A stretch of 64,000 bases of DNA from QFOX01 sp033763655 (GTDB lineage: Bacteria; Pseudomonadota; Alphaproteobacteria; Rickettsiales; UBA3002), in assembly GCA_033763655.1 (NCBI GenBank), contig JANRKD010000002.1:1-64000 (forward strand). Direction: 5' to 3'. The position numbers and the translations under genes were made by a program. This document shows, piece by piece, positions 53,001-60,766 of the stretch (position 1 is the first letter of the stretch; every line of letters starts with the position of its first letter). The notes beneath the pieces were generated by a model. That model was not told the DNA's origin and did not search any database. It saw only the letters and a list, made by a program, of their open reading frames with translations.

Positions 53001-53570
53001 CGCCCGCTCGATTAGCTTCTCCTCGGGCAGGGCATGACGATTCAGTTCGATATAGAGCCGGTCGCCAAACATTTCCTGTAACTGCGCCAATAATGCTTGC
53101 GCATCACTGCTGCGATTGGCAAGTAGCATTTTGCCAAACCCGCCCTGCAGGCCAGCCGTCAGCGCGATCAATCCATCGCTATGCTCGCCGAGGGTTGCGT
53201 AATCCGTCAGTGGCGCCGCACCAAGCGCCGGTGAGGTATAGGCTTTGCTCGCCAATTGCAAAAGGTTGGCATAGCCGCGCTCATCCTTGGCGTAGAGCAG
53301 CAATTGGTCGGGCTGCATCCGCGCGCTACCGGCACCGTGGCTCGCCTGCCCAAACGGCACCAGCGAGAGGGTGACGCCAAGAATCGGCTGCACGCCTTCT
53401 TTCACCGCGATTTCCGAGAATTCGAGCGAGCCGAACAGATTGTCGTGATCCACCAGCCCCAGCGCGGGCATATTCTGCGCCTTCGCCAGCGCAATCAGCT
53501 TTGGGATTTTAATCGCGCCTTTGAGTAACGAGTAAGCGCTGTGTGCGCGCAGATGAATAAAGCCGCTCAT
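50097..53570 (-). CDS. dnaE: DNA polymerase III subunit alpha
   Basis: A 1157-residue replicative polymerase. The PHP domain starts FIHLRAHSAYSLLKGA. The catalytic Asp pair is in SMPDFDIDFCQDGRE near residue 415, after GPGRGSGAGSIVAW. GYGFNKSHAAAYAVIAYQTA near 755 is typical, then the helix-hairpin-helix and OB parts toward the C-terminus. Full length. The start overlaps the lolD stop by 4 bp; the lolC-lolD-dnaE order is common in alphaproteobacteria. Confidence 0.97.
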   Translation of the reverse strand: MSGFIHLRAHSAYSLLKGAIKIPKLIALAKAQNMPALGLVDHDNLFGSLEFSEIAVKEGVQPILGVTLSLVPFGQASHGAGSARMQPDQLLLYAKDERGYANLLQLASKAYTSPALGAAPLTDYATLGEHSDGLIALTAGLQGGFGKMLLANRSSDAQALLAQLQEMFGDRLYIELNRHALPEEKLIERAQIDAALAQNIPLVGTNNIYFSDAAMVEAHDALLCVADGRYVTETDRPRMNEHHRFKTAEEMRLLFRDIPEAIENTLHIAQRCHVWAPSRSPILPGFAMHDAAGNVLSESEALTVRARAGLEARLEKLVFTENMDAAERERIAAPYRERLEFELDVIITMKFPGYFLIVSDFISWAKEQDIPVGPGRGSGAGSIVAWVLLITDLDPLRYGLLFERFLNPERVSMPDFDIDFCQDGRERVIAYVREKYGDDRVAQIITFGKLQARAVLRDVGRVLQMPYSQVDRICKLVPNNPAAPVTLQEAITQEPLLAQAMEEDENVAHLVGLALKLEGLYRHASTHAAGLVIGDRPLAELTPLYRDPKSDMLVVQYSMKWAEAAGLVKFDFLGLRTLSILKRAVEFIADSGTKIDLLKLPEGDPKTYAMMSRGDTLGVFQFESAGMREALKNLRPDAIEDLIALGALYRPGPMDNIPNYIEVKHGRARPDYLHPLLEPVLKETYGVIIYQEQVQKIAQVLSGYTLGGADLLRRAMGKKIKAEMDAQRSLFVEGAKKNGVSQAQASNIFDLVAKFAGYGFNKSHAAAYAVIAYQTAYLKANYPVEFMAASMTYESGSTDKLSQFVGEAKKFGIAVLPPDINASEVMFSVERQADKKPAIRYALAAIKNVGAGAMAAIVAERKENGAFRDLYDFANRVDASVMNRRQLEYLTMAGVFDSLHANRHQVFESLDMLMASAQNATEERSSAQVSLFGEQATQDMNRRALKPVEEWPRLEKLNHECAAVGFYLSAHPLTPYEPVLKKLGVSPSTRLNEALPDKQKLKLAGILTATKMRSSPRGRSAFLTLSDAHGQYEVAVFDEHLLNQHHAMLKNAAVLMLGVEVRHGERGQRLLVTRIESLEEASQALRAQKLTVKVEEAVDWPRLKAMLGTPGERGARVELHIRIPGGLVKLALAGHYAIATDEIMQVQSLQGVLAEAA

Positions 53571-54250
53571 GGTGCGACCGCTTCAACCTTGCCGTCGCGA
53601 AGCGTCACCGCACGGGTGAGGCGACGTGCCAGCGCCATGTTATGGGTCGCCACCAATGCCGCCACCCCCTCCTCGCGCGCGACCTCAAGCAGCAAATCCG
53701 TCACCGAATCGGCGGTGACAGGGTCGAGGTTGCCAGTCGGTTCATCCGCCAGAATGAGCTGCGGCCTGTTCGCCAGCGCCCGCGCAATCGCCACCCGCTG
53801 CTGCTCGCCGCCCGAGAGTTGCGACGGCAGATGATTTACGCGCTCAGCGAGGCCAAGCCGCGTTAAAAGCGTTAGCGCACGGGTTTTCGCCGCTGCCGGT
53901 TTTACCCGCGCAATCAACAGCGGGATCATCACATTTTCGAGCGCCGAAAGCTCGGGCAACAGGTTATGAAATTGATAAATGAACCCGATATGGTGGTTAC
54001 GCAAGCGGGTACGCACCGCATCGCTTGCCGCACGGGCGTGCGTACCCACAATACAAATGCTGCCATCGTGCGGGCTATCAAGCAGCCCGGCAATATGCAA
54101 CAAGGTCGATTTGCCTGAACCTGACGGGCCAATCAACGCCACCAATTCGCCCGCATGCAACGTTAAATCCACCGCGCGCAACACTTCGATCGCTTCGCGA
54201 CCTGTCGCATAATGGCGGCTAATGGCCGATAATACCAGCACCTCACTCAT
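53567..54250 (-). CDS. lolD: Lipoprotein-releasing ABC transporter ATPase
   Basis: A 227-residue ABC ATPase that powers release of outer-membrane lipoproteins. Walker A is GPSGSGKST, the signature LSGGEQQRVAIARAL, Walker B LILADEPTGNLD. The ATG at 54250 lies inside the end of lolC (8-bp overlap), so the longer frame from 54337 is rejected. Identification as LolD rather than another MacB-type ATPase rests on lolC next door. Confidence 0.95.
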   Translation of the reverse strand: MSEVLVLSAISRHYATGREAIEVLRAVDLTLHAGELVALIGPSGSGKSTLLHIAGLLDSPHDGSICIVGTHARAASDAVRTRLRNHHIGFIYQFHNLLPELSALENVMIPLLIARVKPAAAKTRALTLLTRLGLAERVNHLPSQLSGGEQQRVAIARALANRPQLILADEPTGNLDPVTADSVTDLLLEVAREEGVAALVATHNMALARRLTRAVTLRDGKVEAVAP

Positions 54251-55502
54251 AACGCAGCGCCTCCGCAGGGTCGAGGCTCGCCGCACGCCGCGCCGGATAA
54301 ATCGTCGCCAGAAACGACAGCCCAAGCGACAGCACAATAATCACTGCCACTTCGCGCGGATCGGTTTTCGTCGGCAAGGTCGAAAGAAAGTAAATATTTT
54401 CGACCAGAATTTCCTGCCCCAGCACACGCTCCAGCAGATGATGTAATGGCTCCAGATAGGCAGCCAGCAACAACCCGAGCAGCACACCCGCAACAGTGCC
54501 GACCACCCCAATCCATGTGCCCGCCGCCATAAAAATACGCATCACACTCGCACGGCTCGCCCCCATCGTGCGCAGGACTGCGATGTCGCGCCCCTTTTCT
54601 TTCACCAGCATCACAAGGCTTGAAATAATGTTAAAGGCGGCGACGAGAATAATCAGCGCCAGAATAATCACCATCACATTGCGCTGTATGGTGAGTGCCG
54701 CAAACACGCTGGCATTGCTCTGCTGCCAGTCATAGACCCGCGCGCCCGCGCCGAGCATCTTCCGCAATTCTACGCTCATGGCATGTGCGGCATTCACATC
54801 CGTTAACATCACCTCAAGGTTGCTGATAGCGCCATTGCCCTCAGGCGTCATCAGCATGAAATAATTTTGTGCCTCGATAAACGGCATAATAACCAGACTC
54901 GCATCGAGCGCATGCATACCGAGTTTTACGGTGGCAATCACCGGATAGGCCTTCATGCGCGGAATAAATCCGGCGATGGTGGCGCGGCCTTGCGGCGAAA
55001 TCAGCGTCACCGAGTCACCCACCTCCACCCGCAGGTTGCGCGCCAGAGCAGCACCAAGCACGATGCCCGTTTCGTCGCGCAGCCCGTCGAGCGCACCCGC
55101 TTCCACATGGCTGGTTATCAACGCATTTTTGCTAAGCGCGTCCCACGGCATGGCCACAGCCTGCGCGCCGAGCGCCGCACCATGCGCCGTCACCATGACC
55201 TGCCCCGTCACTTTTGGCGTAACCCTCGCCACCCCTGGCATGCCCGCAATCGCCTCACGCGCAGGCTGGTAATCGGTAAAAGCGCGGGCATTGCTGTAAA
55301 TGGTCACATGCCCATCGAGCCCGATGAAGCGCGAGGTCATTTCGTCACGGATGCCATTCATCAGTGACGTCACTAAAATCAGCGTCGCCACGCCCAGCGC
55401 AATGCCGATAATCGCAAACCAGGTGGTGATGGAAATAAACCCCCGCCGCGCCCGCAGGTAGCGCCGCGCCAGCAACCACTCGACTGGCGAAAGCAGGGTC
55501 AT
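54243..55502 (-). CDS. lolC: Lipoprotein-releasing ABC transporter permease
   Basis: A 419-residue inner-membrane protein. It has one membrane helix near residues 25-47 (TTWFAIIGIALGVATLILV), a large periplasmic MacB-like domain, and three helices in the FtsX region near the C-terminus (VMVIILALIILVAAFNIISS; GASRASVMRIFMAAG). There is a single permease gene, as in alphaproteobacteria where one LolC/E-type protein is often enough. Upstream of it lies a 92-nt palindrome. Confidence 0.94.
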   Translation of the reverse strand: MTLLSPVEWLLARRYLRARRGFISITTWFAIIGIALGVATLILVTSLMNGIRDEMTSRFIGLDGHVTIYSNARAFTDYQPAREAIAGMPGVARVTPKVTGQVMVTAHGAALGAQAVAMPWDALSKNALITSHVEAGALDGLRDETGIVLGAALARNLRVEVGDSVTLISPQGRATIAGFIPRMKAYPVIATVKLGMHALDASLVIMPFIEAQNYFMLMTPEGNGAISNLEVMLTDVNAAHAMSVELRKMLGAGARVYDWQQSNASVFAALTIQRNVMVIILALIILVAAFNIISSLVMLVKEKGRDIAVLRTMGASRASVMRIFMAAGTWIGVVGTVAGVLLGLLLAAYLEPLHHLLERVLGQEILVENIYFLSTLPTKTDPREVAVIIVLSLGLSFLATIYPARRAASLDPAEALRYE

Positions 55503-55518
55503 GCAACCTCTTGCAATG

Positions 55519-55610
55519 TGTCATGCTGAACGTGATTCAGCATCCATCTATTCAGAAATATTTCGGCGCAGACGCGCCGCGATGGATCCTGAATCACGTT
55601 CAGGATGACA
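55519..55610. repeat. Large palindromic repeat between lolC and proS
   Basis: Two 29-nt arms (55519-55547 and 55582-55610) are inverted copies with only about two mismatches. The middle has its own hairpin (CGGCGC...GCGCCG), and each arm contains CTGAA-n5-TTCAG. It could form a long cruciform or RNA hairpin. Confidence 0.85.
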
Positions 55611-55635
55611 ACCTGCGAATATGAGCCACAACGCA

Positions 55636-56949
55636 TCACATCGCCACCTTCGCTTTATAATTTTCGACGAGTTTCGCCACCGCCGCTTCAAGCGATAGCT
55701 CGAACTTTTCGCCGCTGCGACGGTATTTCATTTCAATCGTGCCGCTCGCCGCACCTTTCGGGCCGACAGTGAGCTGCCAGGGCAGACCGATTAAATCCAT
55801 CGCTGCGAATTTCTCGCCGCCACGCTTGTCGGTATCGTCGTAGAGCGGGTTCAGGCCGCCCGCTTTCAAGCCATCATAAAGTTGCTCGCACAGCGCGTCA
55901 CACGCCGCATCACCGCTGCGCAGGTTGATAATGCCTGCATCGAACGGCGCGACCTGCTCGGGCCAGATGATGCCGTTTTCGTCGTGGCTGGCTTCGATAA
56001 TCGCGCCGACCAGACGCGACACGCCGATGCCGTAGCAGCCCATTTCAGGCGTAACCTCTTTGCCATCCGCCCCCATGACGCCGACACCCATGGCCTTCGT
56101 ATATTTATTGCCAAGGAAGAACACCTGCCCAACCTCGATTCCGCGCGCGACACGCAGGCGTTCTGCCGGAATCGGACATTTTTCCGCAACGTGGAACTCA
56201 TCCGCCGCTGCGTAAAGCTTGCGTTTTTCCTCGCCGCTCATTGTCACGTTGCCACTGCGCACCTCGTCGAGCTTCGCATCGTAATACAGCGCGCTTTCGC
56301 CCGTGTCAGCGACGACGTGGAACTCGTGACTGAGATCGCCGCCGATCGCACCCGTATCGGCCGCCACCGCGACAGTGGTTAAGCCCATGCGGGTGAAAAT
56401 GCGGTCATAAGCGTCGTACATTTTGGCGTATTCGCGCTTGGCGTCTTCCACATCGACATGGAAGGAATAAGCGTCTTTCATCAGGAATTCGCGGCCACGC
56501 ATGACCCCGAAACGTGGGCGCACTTCGTCGCGGAATTTCCACTGGATCTGGTAGAGGTTCAGCGGCAATTGTTTGTAGCTTTTGACATAGCCACGGAAAA
56601 TATCAGCAATCATTTCCTCGTTCGTCGGGCTGTAGAGCAGCTCGCGATCGGCGCGATCCTTGAAACGCAGCATTTCCTTGCCCAGCGCATCGTAGCGGCC
56701 TGATTCCTTCCATAAATCGGTCGGTTGCAGGGTCGGCATCAGCAGCGGCACGCAGCCCGCTTTCTGCAATTCGTCGTTCACGATATGCTCGATGCGCCGC
56801 AGCACCGCAAGCCCAAGCGGCAGCCACGAATAAATCCCCGCCGCCTGCTGGCGAATCATCCCCGCACGCAGCATAAAACGGTGCGAGACAATCTGCGCTT
56901 CTTTGGGTTCTTCCTTGAGCAATGGCAGAAAATACTGAGAAAGGCGCAT
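55636..56949 (-). CDS. proS: Prolyl-tRNA synthetase (short type)
   Basis: A 437-residue class II enzyme. Motif 2 is FRDEVRPRFGVMRGREFLMKD near residues 138-158 and motif 3 is ending GCYGIGVSRLVGAIIEA near 308. It lacks the editing insertion of the 570-residue bacterial form; this short form is typical of alphaproteobacteria and mitochondria. Neighbouring DUF1467 and lolC are also usual. Confidence 0.96.
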   Translation of the reverse strand: MRLSQYFLPLLKEEPKEAQIVSHRFMLRAGMIRQQAAGIYSWLPLGLAVLRRIEHIVNDELQKAGCVPLLMPTLQPTDLWKESGRYDALGKEMLRFKDRADRELLYSPTNEEMIADIFRGYVKSYKQLPLNLYQIQWKFRDEVRPRFGVMRGREFLMKDAYSFHVDVEDAKREYAKMYDAYDRIFTRMGLTTVAVAADTGAIGGDLSHEFHVVADTGESALYYDAKLDEVRSGNVTMSGEEKRKLYAAADEFHVAEKCPIPAERLRVARGIEVGQVFFLGNKYTKAMGVGVMGADGKEVTPEMGCYGIGVSRLVGAIIEASHDENGIIWPEQVAPFDAGIINLRSGDAACDALCEQLYDGLKAGGLNPLYDDTDKRGGEKFAAMDLIGLPWQLTVGPKGAASGTIEMKYRRSGEKFELSLEAAVAKLVENYKAKVAM

Positions 56950-57035
56950 GCGAACTCCGAATGTTTAAGGGAGCCACACTATGGCGGGCGCGCCGCAAAT
57001 TGCAATGGTTTGCGCCAGCTTATCGACAGCCGACG

Positions 57036-57545
57036 TTAGGGCAGCCAGGGGAGCTTTTCAGCCGCTACGGGCGCGGCGGTGGCTGGCACTCCAGATGCGT
57101 TACGTCCGCGCGGCGCGGGCCTGACGGCATGCCGCCCCGCCTGCCAGCTACGCGGCGAGTTCCAGCCCCGCGCGTCCATACACGGCGCGATGATGCGCCC
57201 ACGCAGGCGGTCTAGCTCCGCATTGTGGCGGTGATCCGGCTCGACGCTGACAAAACCGCCGCTGTAATACGGGTAGCGGCCAAAACCGCCGCCAACCACC
57301 GGCGAAAACCCGCCCCGGTCATAGAGGGTCGGCGGGTAGGTCGCGTCGGCCTCGCTTGCGCATACCCGGTAATCGGCGCCAAACGCCGCTTCCTGCTGCT
57401 GGTAATAGTCGAGGCACTTACTATATTCCGCCGTACCCGCCACCCCGAACTGGCGGCAATACTCAATATCCGCCGGGGTGCAGGCGGCCAGCAGCAGCAG
57501 CGCCGCAACCGGGAGGATATACTGAGGTTTATTTTTCCTATTCAT
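57036..57545 (-). CDS. Uncharacterised lipoprotein
   Basis: A 169-residue lipoprotein: MNRKNKPQYILPVAALLLLAAC with a LAAC lipobox. The mature part has several Cys (YCRQFG, KCLDYY, VCASEAD, PCMDARGW) that may form disulfides and a Gly/Tyr-rich middle (GGGFGRYPYYSGG). The C-terminus is Ala/Pro/Arg-rich. Function unknown. Its start overlaps the stop of the DUF1467 gene. I chose the Met just before the signal over a Met four codons earlier. Confidence 0.72.
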   Translation of the reverse strand: MNRKNKPQYILPVAALLLLAACTPADIEYCRQFGVAGTAEYSKCLDYYQQQEAAFGADYRVCASEADATYPPTLYDRGGFSPVVGGGFGRYPYYSGGFVSVEPDHRHNAELDRLRGRIIAPCMDARGWNSPRSWQAGRHAVRPAPRGRNASGVPATAAPVAAEKLPWLP

Positions 57546-58140
57546 CGCCGCAACCATCTGTCGTTATTTCATTTTCCGTAATTGACTGGCCGTTCAGCAA
57601 AACATCTCCGTCGCGCTTTACCTCTAGTTTTCCCGCTTCGATAAAGCTGTGCGAGAGATCAACATTGCGGCCATTGATTGAGGTGGGGGTGTCATCCGCA
57701 TCGCCGTCGGCCTGTGCGGCGCGGTCGAGGTAGCGCTGGCTGGGGATGTCGAGTGGAATGGCGATGGAATCCGCATCCACCACCTGCCGCGAAGGGTTTA
57801 TATCCGCCGCTTTCACCCGCTTATCCCCCGTGCCGTAGCCGTCGCGGGCGGCGACATCCGCAGCGGGGACGTGCTTGCTGGTTTTGTGACAGTCACTGCC
57901 TGCGTGGTACACCGTTTCCCCGGCGCGGGCACCGGTGGCGACAAAATAAATCAGCAATGTCGGCAGGATGGCCAGCACGCTCGCCCATAGGCATTTTTTC
58001 TTCAGGCGCGGGTTAGCGGGGGCCGAGGGGGCGTGACCTTTCTGGGGCTGTGCCGGGGCCTCGGCGCCAAAAGGCAGCACCATGAATAGCACCAGCCACC
58101 AGCTTACCGCATAGGCCACAATGAATTGCGCGATGGTCAT
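57538..58140 (-). CDS. DUF1467 family membrane protein with C-terminal extension
   Basis: A 200-residue protein. Residues 1-70 are the DUF1467 module: VAYAVSWWLVLFMVLPFGAE, then a cytoplasmic loop with NPRLKKKCLWA and a second helix. Normal DUF1467 proteins end near residue 90. Here about 125 further residues follow, polar and probably periplasmic, ending in an acidic CGDE. The family is restricted to alphaproteobacteria and usually neighbours proS, as here. Role unknown. Confidence 0.8.
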   Translation of the reverse strand: MTIAQFIVAYAVSWWLVLFMVLPFGAEAPAQPQKGHAPSAPANPRLKKKCLWASVLAILPTLLIYFVATGARAGETVYHAGSDCHKTSKHVPAADVAARDGYGTGDKRVKAADINPSRQVVDADSIAIPLDIPSQRYLDRAAQADGDADDTPTSINGRNVDLSHSFIEAGKLEVKRDGDVLLNGQSITENEITTDGCGDE

Positions 58141-58252
58141 GCCATGGTTGTAGCAGTTTTCTACAGCCTCAGAAAGTCCAAAAACAACGCGTTAGCGGCG
58201 AAGCAAAATAGGATTCTGGCCGGGTTTCCGCCCTCCATGAAGCTCTGAATAA

Positions 58253-58297
58253 TTGTCACAAAAGCTTCACATTCGACCCCCGTCATTATGGTAAAAT
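58253..58297 (+). promoter_or_regulatory. PhoB-box-like promoter of the 331-residue membrane gene
   Basis: TTGTCAC (58253-58259) and GCTTCAC (58264-58270) with an AAAA spacer match about 13 of 18 positions. TAAAAT (58292-58297) follows after exactly 21 bp, as at 38237. The ATG at 58298 touches the -10, so translation must start further down. Confidence 0.5.
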
Positions 58298-58327
58298 ATG
58301 AGGGTAAAAACAGGTATCGAGCCATTA

Positions 58328-59320
58328 ATGACCAGCGCCGAAACAACCGCAATGAAGCTAAAAAGCACCCCAACCGGTGGGGTGGATGCTTCGCACAGCC
58401 CGTATTACCGCCGGTTGCTTTCGGCGGGCTATAAGGGCTTTCTGCAAGGCAGCATCGGTGGCGCGTCGCTCTATGGCACGTTCGGGCTGATTATCGGCGG
58501 GCTGCTGGCCATTCCATTACTCGCGACCCCTATTGGTTGGGGCGCCCTCGCCCTCATCCCGGCGGCAGCAGGAGTTGGCGTACTCAAAGGCGCCAGCACC
58601 TTTGGCAGCATCGGCTCGGTGGCCGCCATCAACGCCGAAAGCTCCGACCTTGCCGAGCAGCGCCGCTACCTGCTCGACCGCTATTACGACCTGCCCGAAG
58701 GCCCCGAAGGCGACAAGGAGGCCGAGGCCATCCGCCACGAACTGCAGCTCCGCCAGAACGATACCAAAGTCCCCGAACACATGTTCCATTGGAAAACCGT
58801 CGCCGTCGGCGCGCTGGTGGGCGCTGCACTTGCCTTTGGATTTCTTGGATTTTTTCCAACGATAGTGGCCGAAGCCGGCATTATTCACGGCATCGAAGCA
58901 GCCCTCGGCACCGCAGGCATTCATGGGACGATCCTTACCAGTGTCGGCGCGCTGGCAGGCGCGCTTTCCGGCGCAGTCATCGGCCTTGACCGCTATTATG
59001 TCCGCAAATGGTTCGACCATACCGAAGGCATCGTCCATGGCAGCAGCCACAGCGAAAGCGCCCTTGTCGAACGCAGCCAGATGCTGGGCCGCTTGAAGGA
59101 AGCTGCGCAAGATGATGAGCATACCAAAGCGCAGATGAACGCCATACACGCCTCGGCGCCCATCGCCGCCCATGCTCCAAGCGCACCGACTCCACCTATT
59201 TCAAGCCTCAATACTCCCATGAAAGCCGCCGCGCCGGATACAAAAATTCAGGCCAGCGGGGCAACCTTGCAGCGCCGCATGGCAGACCTCGAACAGGCGC
59301 TGAGCACCCCCGCGATTTAG
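58328..59320 (+). CDS. Uncharacterised Gly-rich membrane protein
   Basis: A 330-residue protein that I do not recognise. Four hydrophobic, Gly/Ala-rich segments occur in two pairs: residues ~35-80 (GGASLYGTFGLIIGGLLAIP; ALALIPAAAGVGVLKGA) and ~150-215 (VAVGALVGAALAFGFLGFF; SVGALAGALSGAVIGLD). A charged loop with DLAEQRRYLLDRYYDLPEG lies between. The pattern resembles glycine-zipper membrane proteins. The last ~100 residues are polar, Ala/Pro-rich. The start at 58328 is chosen because the upstream ATG overlaps the promoter; no strong ribosome binding site is visible. Confidence 0.7.
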   Translation: MTSAETTAMKLKSTPTGGVDASHSPYYRRLLSAGYKGFLQGSIGGASLYGTFGLIIGGLLAIPLLATPIGWGALALIPAAAGVGVLKGASTFGSIGSVAAINAESSDLAEQRRYLLDRYYDLPEGPEGDKEAEAIRHELQLRQNDTKVPEHMFHWKTVAVGALVGAALAFGFLGFFPTIVAEAGIIHGIEAALGTAGIHGTILTSVGALAGALSGAVIGLDRYYVRKWFDHTEGIVHGSSHSESALVERSQMLGRLKEAAQDDEHTKAQMNAIHASAPIAAHAPSAPTPPISSLNTPMKAAAPDTKIQASGATLQRRMADLEQALSTPAI

Positions 59321-59326
59321 CAAAAT

Positions 59327-60229
59327 TCAGGTCGTAATCCGCGTGATACGCACGGTGCGGATGCGACGCGGGTCGGCCTGCAGCACCTCGGCTTTCAGGT
59401 TCGGCTTAAGCATCTGCACCTCGCCGCGCACGGGCACGCGCCCGAGCAGCGAGAAAATAAGACCCCCGATAGAATCCACCCCTTCGGCAATTTCTGCCTC
59501 GCACAGCGCCTCGCCCAGCGCCTTTTCCAGCTTCTCGATGCTGACGCGCGCATCCACCTCGACCACATGGTCGCCCAGCCAGCGCATACTGGCGGTGGAT
59601 TCGTGCTCGTCATGTTCATCGAGAATTTCGCCGACGATTTCCTCGAACAGATCTTCCATCGTCACCATACCGTCGGTGCCGCCGAATTCATCGACCACAA
59701 TTGCGATATGGCAGCCCGAAACGCGCATTTTGAGGAGCAGATCGACAATGCGCATGCTGGGCGGCACAAAAAGGATTTCGCGGATGACCTGCCCGATATC
59801 GAAGACCTGCGCCGACGCCAGATGCGGAAACATATCCTTCACATGGATGAAGCCCTCAATCGTATCGAGCGAGTCTTCATACACCGGGATGCGGGTGTGG
59901 CCGATGGTGATAATATGCTGCTGGAGCAATTCGAGCGAGGCACTGCGCGGCACCGCCATGATTTCCGAGCGCGGCACCATGACATCTTTCACTGTCAGCT
60001 CGCCGAAATGAATCAGGTTAATCAGTAGCGATTTTTCTTCGGCGCTGATATTGGCCGATTCACCGGCGCTTTCTTCGAGCGCTTCCTCGATCATTTCCTT
60101 GAGGGTGCCCTCGTTGCGGGCAAACAGCCGCTCGCGGAACCAGCGCACCGCAAGGCTCAGGCGTGAGGGTGCTTCGTACGGCGATTTGGTTCTACTGTCG
60201 CCCTCGATGGCGTTTTGAGCATGATTCAT
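59327..60229 (-). CDS. CorC/HlyC-type CBS domain protein
   Basis: A 300-residue protein with two CBS domains (residues ~75-200) and a C-terminal CorC_HlyC domain (WLGDHVVEVDARVSIEKLE). LTVKDVMVPRSEIMAVP and VVDEFGGTDGMVTMEDLFEE are signatures. It lacks the membrane DUF21 part, as E. coli CorC (YbeX). It probably binds adenine nucleotides and regulates Mg/Co efflux or membrane homeostasis. It is the last gene of phoH-ybeY-corC. Confidence 0.92.
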   Translation of the reverse strand: MNHAQNAIEGDSRTKSPYEAPSRLSLAVRWFRERLFARNEGTLKEMIEEALEESAGESANISAEEKSLLINLIHFGELTVKDVMVPRSEIMAVPRSASLELLQQHIITIGHTRIPVYEDSLDTIEGFIHVKDMFPHLASAQVFDIGQVIREILFVPPSMRIVDLLLKMRVSGCHIAIVVDEFGGTDGMVTMEDLFEEIVGEILDEHDEHESTASMRWLGDHVVEVDARVSIEKLEKALGEALCEAEIAEGVDSIGGLIFSLLGRVPVRGEVQMLKPNLKAEVLQADPRRIRTVRITRITT

Positions 60230-60238
60230 GATGCCATG

Positions 60239-60763
60239 CTAATCGGATTCGTAGGGATTCGCAATACCCATGCACGCGAGAATTGCAATTTCCTGCGCTT
60301 CCATGGCTTCCGCCTCCCCGGCTTCTTCGTGGTCATAACCGAGAAGATGCAGCACGCCGTGGATGGTGAGGTGGGCGATATGGTGCTTGAGCGCTTTGCC
60401 CTGCTCCGCCGCCTCGCCCGCGATGGTTTCATAGGCCATGGCAATATCCCCCAAATGCATTAAAGGCTTTCCATTGCGCCCCATTTCCTCACTTCCATCC
60501 GGGAAGCTGAGCACGTTGGTGGGTTTATTTTTACCACGGTATTGGGCGTTGAGAGCCTTTACCTCCGCATTGTCGGTGAGCAGAATGGTGACGGCACTAT
60601 TTTTATGCCCATCAGCACTCACATTTAGGCTTTTCTTTTTGTTACCCACGCGCTTTCGCGAAGATGCGTGCTTCACCTCCAGCGCCGCTTCCACCGCACG
60701 TTTGACCGTTGGAGCCAGCCCTTTCCAGCGCGCATCATGGGTGAGAATGGTGATATCAGCCAC
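60239..60763 (-). CDS. ybeY: Endoribonuclease YbeY
   Basis: A 174-residue metal-dependent RNase for 16S 3'-end maturation and ribosome quality control. The zinc motif is HLTIHGVLHLLGYDHE (three His), near residue 130. TNVLSFP near 83 is conserved. An insert of basic and polar residues (about 38-55) is longer than in E. coli YbeY. It stands 3 bp after phoH. Confidence 0.94.
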   Translation of the reverse strand: MADITILTHDARWKGLAPTVKRAVEAALEVKHASSRKRVGNKKKSLNVSADGHKNSAVTILLTDNAEVKALNAQYRGKNKPTNVLSFPDGSEEMGRNGKPLMHLGDIAMAYETIAGEAAEQGKALKHHIAHLTIHGVLHLLGYDHEEAGEAEAMEAQEIAILACMGIANPYESD

Positions 60764-60766
60764 GCC

